NCBI RefSeq assembly: GCF_015351395.1
Contig: NZ_JADKPV010000001.1
Span: forward strand, 434,001-498,000
Source of the DNA: Savagea serpentis
Lineage (GTDB): Bacteria; Bacillota; Bacilli; Bacillales_A; Planococcaceae
DNA: 64,000 bases
Direction of reading: 5' to 3'
The position numbers and the translations under genes are program-made. This document shows positions 63,504 to 64,000 of this stretch, piece after piece (the first letter of the stretch is position 1; the number at the start of each line of letters is the position of its first letter). The notes beneath the pieces are model-generated. The model was not told where the DNA came from, ran no database searches, and worked only from the letters and a program-made list of their open reading frames with translations.

Positions 63504-64000
63504 ATGAGTAGACGTATAAAGGGTATTACGATTGAGGTTGATGGCGAAACGAAGGGTTTAGATAAAGCTCTTGAAGGTGTCAACAAAAAATCTAGAGATA
63601 TCCAAAAAGAACTTAGGGATGTAGATAGGTTACTTAAATTCAACCCAAAAAATGTTGAACTATTAACTCAAAAAAAGAAACTATTAGCTGACCAAGTTAA
63701 AGCAACAGGTGACAAACTCAAAGGTTTAAAAGACGCTCAAGAACAGGTTACCCAAGCTTTTAAGAATGGTGAGATTAGTGAAGAGCAATATAGGAACTTT
63801 CAGCGTGAAATTGCTGAAACTGAATCTAAATTAAAGCACTATGAGAACCAATTAAAAAAGGTAGACTCTTCACAAAGAACTTTTGCTGAGAAAATGGCTG
63901 AGAGTGGTAAAAAAGTCAAAGAGTTTGGTCAAGGTATGCAGTCAGTTGGAAAAGAATTATCGATGAAAGTTACTGCTCCATTAGTTGCGTTAGGTGGTGT
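63504..64000 (+). CDS. Tape measure protein (5' part, runs out of window)
   Basis: About 165 residues visible, no stop before the window end. ATG behind AAAGGAGAGAG. Coiled-coil start (DKALEGVNKKSRDIQKELRDVDRLLKF; EISEEQYRNFQREIAETESKL), then MAESGKKVKEFGQGMQSVGKELS and MKVTAPLVALGG, the typical tape measure N-terminus. Sets tail length; follows gpG/gpT as expected. Confidence 0.92.
   Translation, partial: MSRRIKGITIEVDGETKGLDKALEGVNKKSRDIQKELRDVDRLLKFNPKNVELLTQKKKLLADQVKATGDKLKGLKDAQEQVTQAFKNGEISEEQYRNFQREIAETESKLKHYENQLKKVDSSQRTFAEKMAESGKKVKEFGQGMQSVGKELSMKVTAPLVALGG

Larger units (their letters stand above)
47680..64000 (+). mobile_element. Prophage, HK97-type siphophage, integrated in comGC (left part; continues past window)
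   Basis: Starts where comGC loses homology (about 47671-47690) and continues to the window end. All recognised genes are on the plus strand and the DNA is clearly more A+T-rich than the flank. Order: early genes of unknown role, sigma-like factor, HNH, TerS, TerL, portal, protease, capsid, connectors, tail proteins, tape measure. This is a cos-type HK97-fold siphophage order. Integrase, repressor, lysis genes and the right attachment site are not in view. All late genes seen are open and undamaged, so the phage may be functional. Confidence 0.95.

Noticed and set aside
1-64000. rRNA, tRNA, tmRNA or other stable RNA genes
   Set aside because: No cloverleaf or conserved rRNA sequence was noticed; the only structured RNAs supported are the T-box and the ykkC-type riboswitch.

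Overview
The window is a low-to-mid G+C Firmicutes chromosome whose gene order follows the yqeT-yqgY-comG stretch of Bacillus subtilis closely (dnaJ, prmA, rsmE, mtaB, rpsU, nfeD/floA, phoH, pgpH, ybeY, dgkA, cdd, era, recO, glycyl-tRNA synthetase, ccpN, ppsR, dnaG, sigA, cccA, trmK, yqfO, ispH, cshB, nfo, zinc ABC transporter/zur, ispG, sodA, pbpA, rpmG, yqgN-yqgY, comGA-comGB-comGC). Glycyl-tRNA synthetase is a single chain, and the sporulation genes yqfC/yqfD that sit before phoH in Bacillus are absent. Together these point to a member of Bacillales outside Bacillus proper, possibly a non-sporing Planococcaceae-like organism. The species cannot be named from the sequence alone.

Positions 1-47500 are ordinary housekeeping DNA. 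It contains translation and tRNA/rRNA modification enzymes (1-5.3 kb), an envelope-stress operon with an exact SigW-type promoter (5.35-8.4 kb), the phoH-to-recO cluster (8.5-14.5 kb), a T-box-controlled glyQS read leftward, and the ccpN-ppsR-dnaG-sigA macromolecular synthesis cluster (16.4-21 kb). Then come an unusual two-haem cytochrome c, trmK-yqfO, a ykkC-family riboswitch in front of a Nudix hydrolase, a small DUF2892 gene with a CsoR/CstR-like operator, isoprenoid genes, a Zur-controlled zinc uptake operon, sodA, a class B PBP, an LTA-synthase-family protein, and the start of the competence pseudopilus operon.

At about 47.68 kb comGC is cut after roughly 53 codons and an A+T-richer prophage begins. 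It fills the rest of the window and runs off the right edge. Every phage gene seen is on the + strand, co-directional with comG, and no terminator is visible between comGC and the first phage gene. The left part (47.7-54.7 kb) holds a winged-helix protein, a perfect 371-bp tandem duplication carrying a small acidic gene, several unrecognised genes, and a divergent sigma-like factor. The right part is a recognisable HK97-type siphophage packaging/head/tail module: HNH endonuclease, TerS, TerL, portal, protease, capsid, connectors, major tail protein, tail chaperones, tape measure. No integrase, repressor or lysis gene lies in the visible part, so those are probably near the other end.

The most notable observations are: (1) prophage insertion into comGC, with possible transcriptional coupling of competence to phage genes; (2) two A9 slippery sites giving -1 frameshift products, the usual one in the tail chaperone and a less usual one that extends the major capsid protein by 60 residues; (3) the perfect tandem duplication of an acidic early gene; (4) a series of hairpin/U-tract leaders between phage genes; (5) a dense repeat field upstream of terS; (6) a probable nucleoside-diphosphate-type ykkC variant riboswitch.
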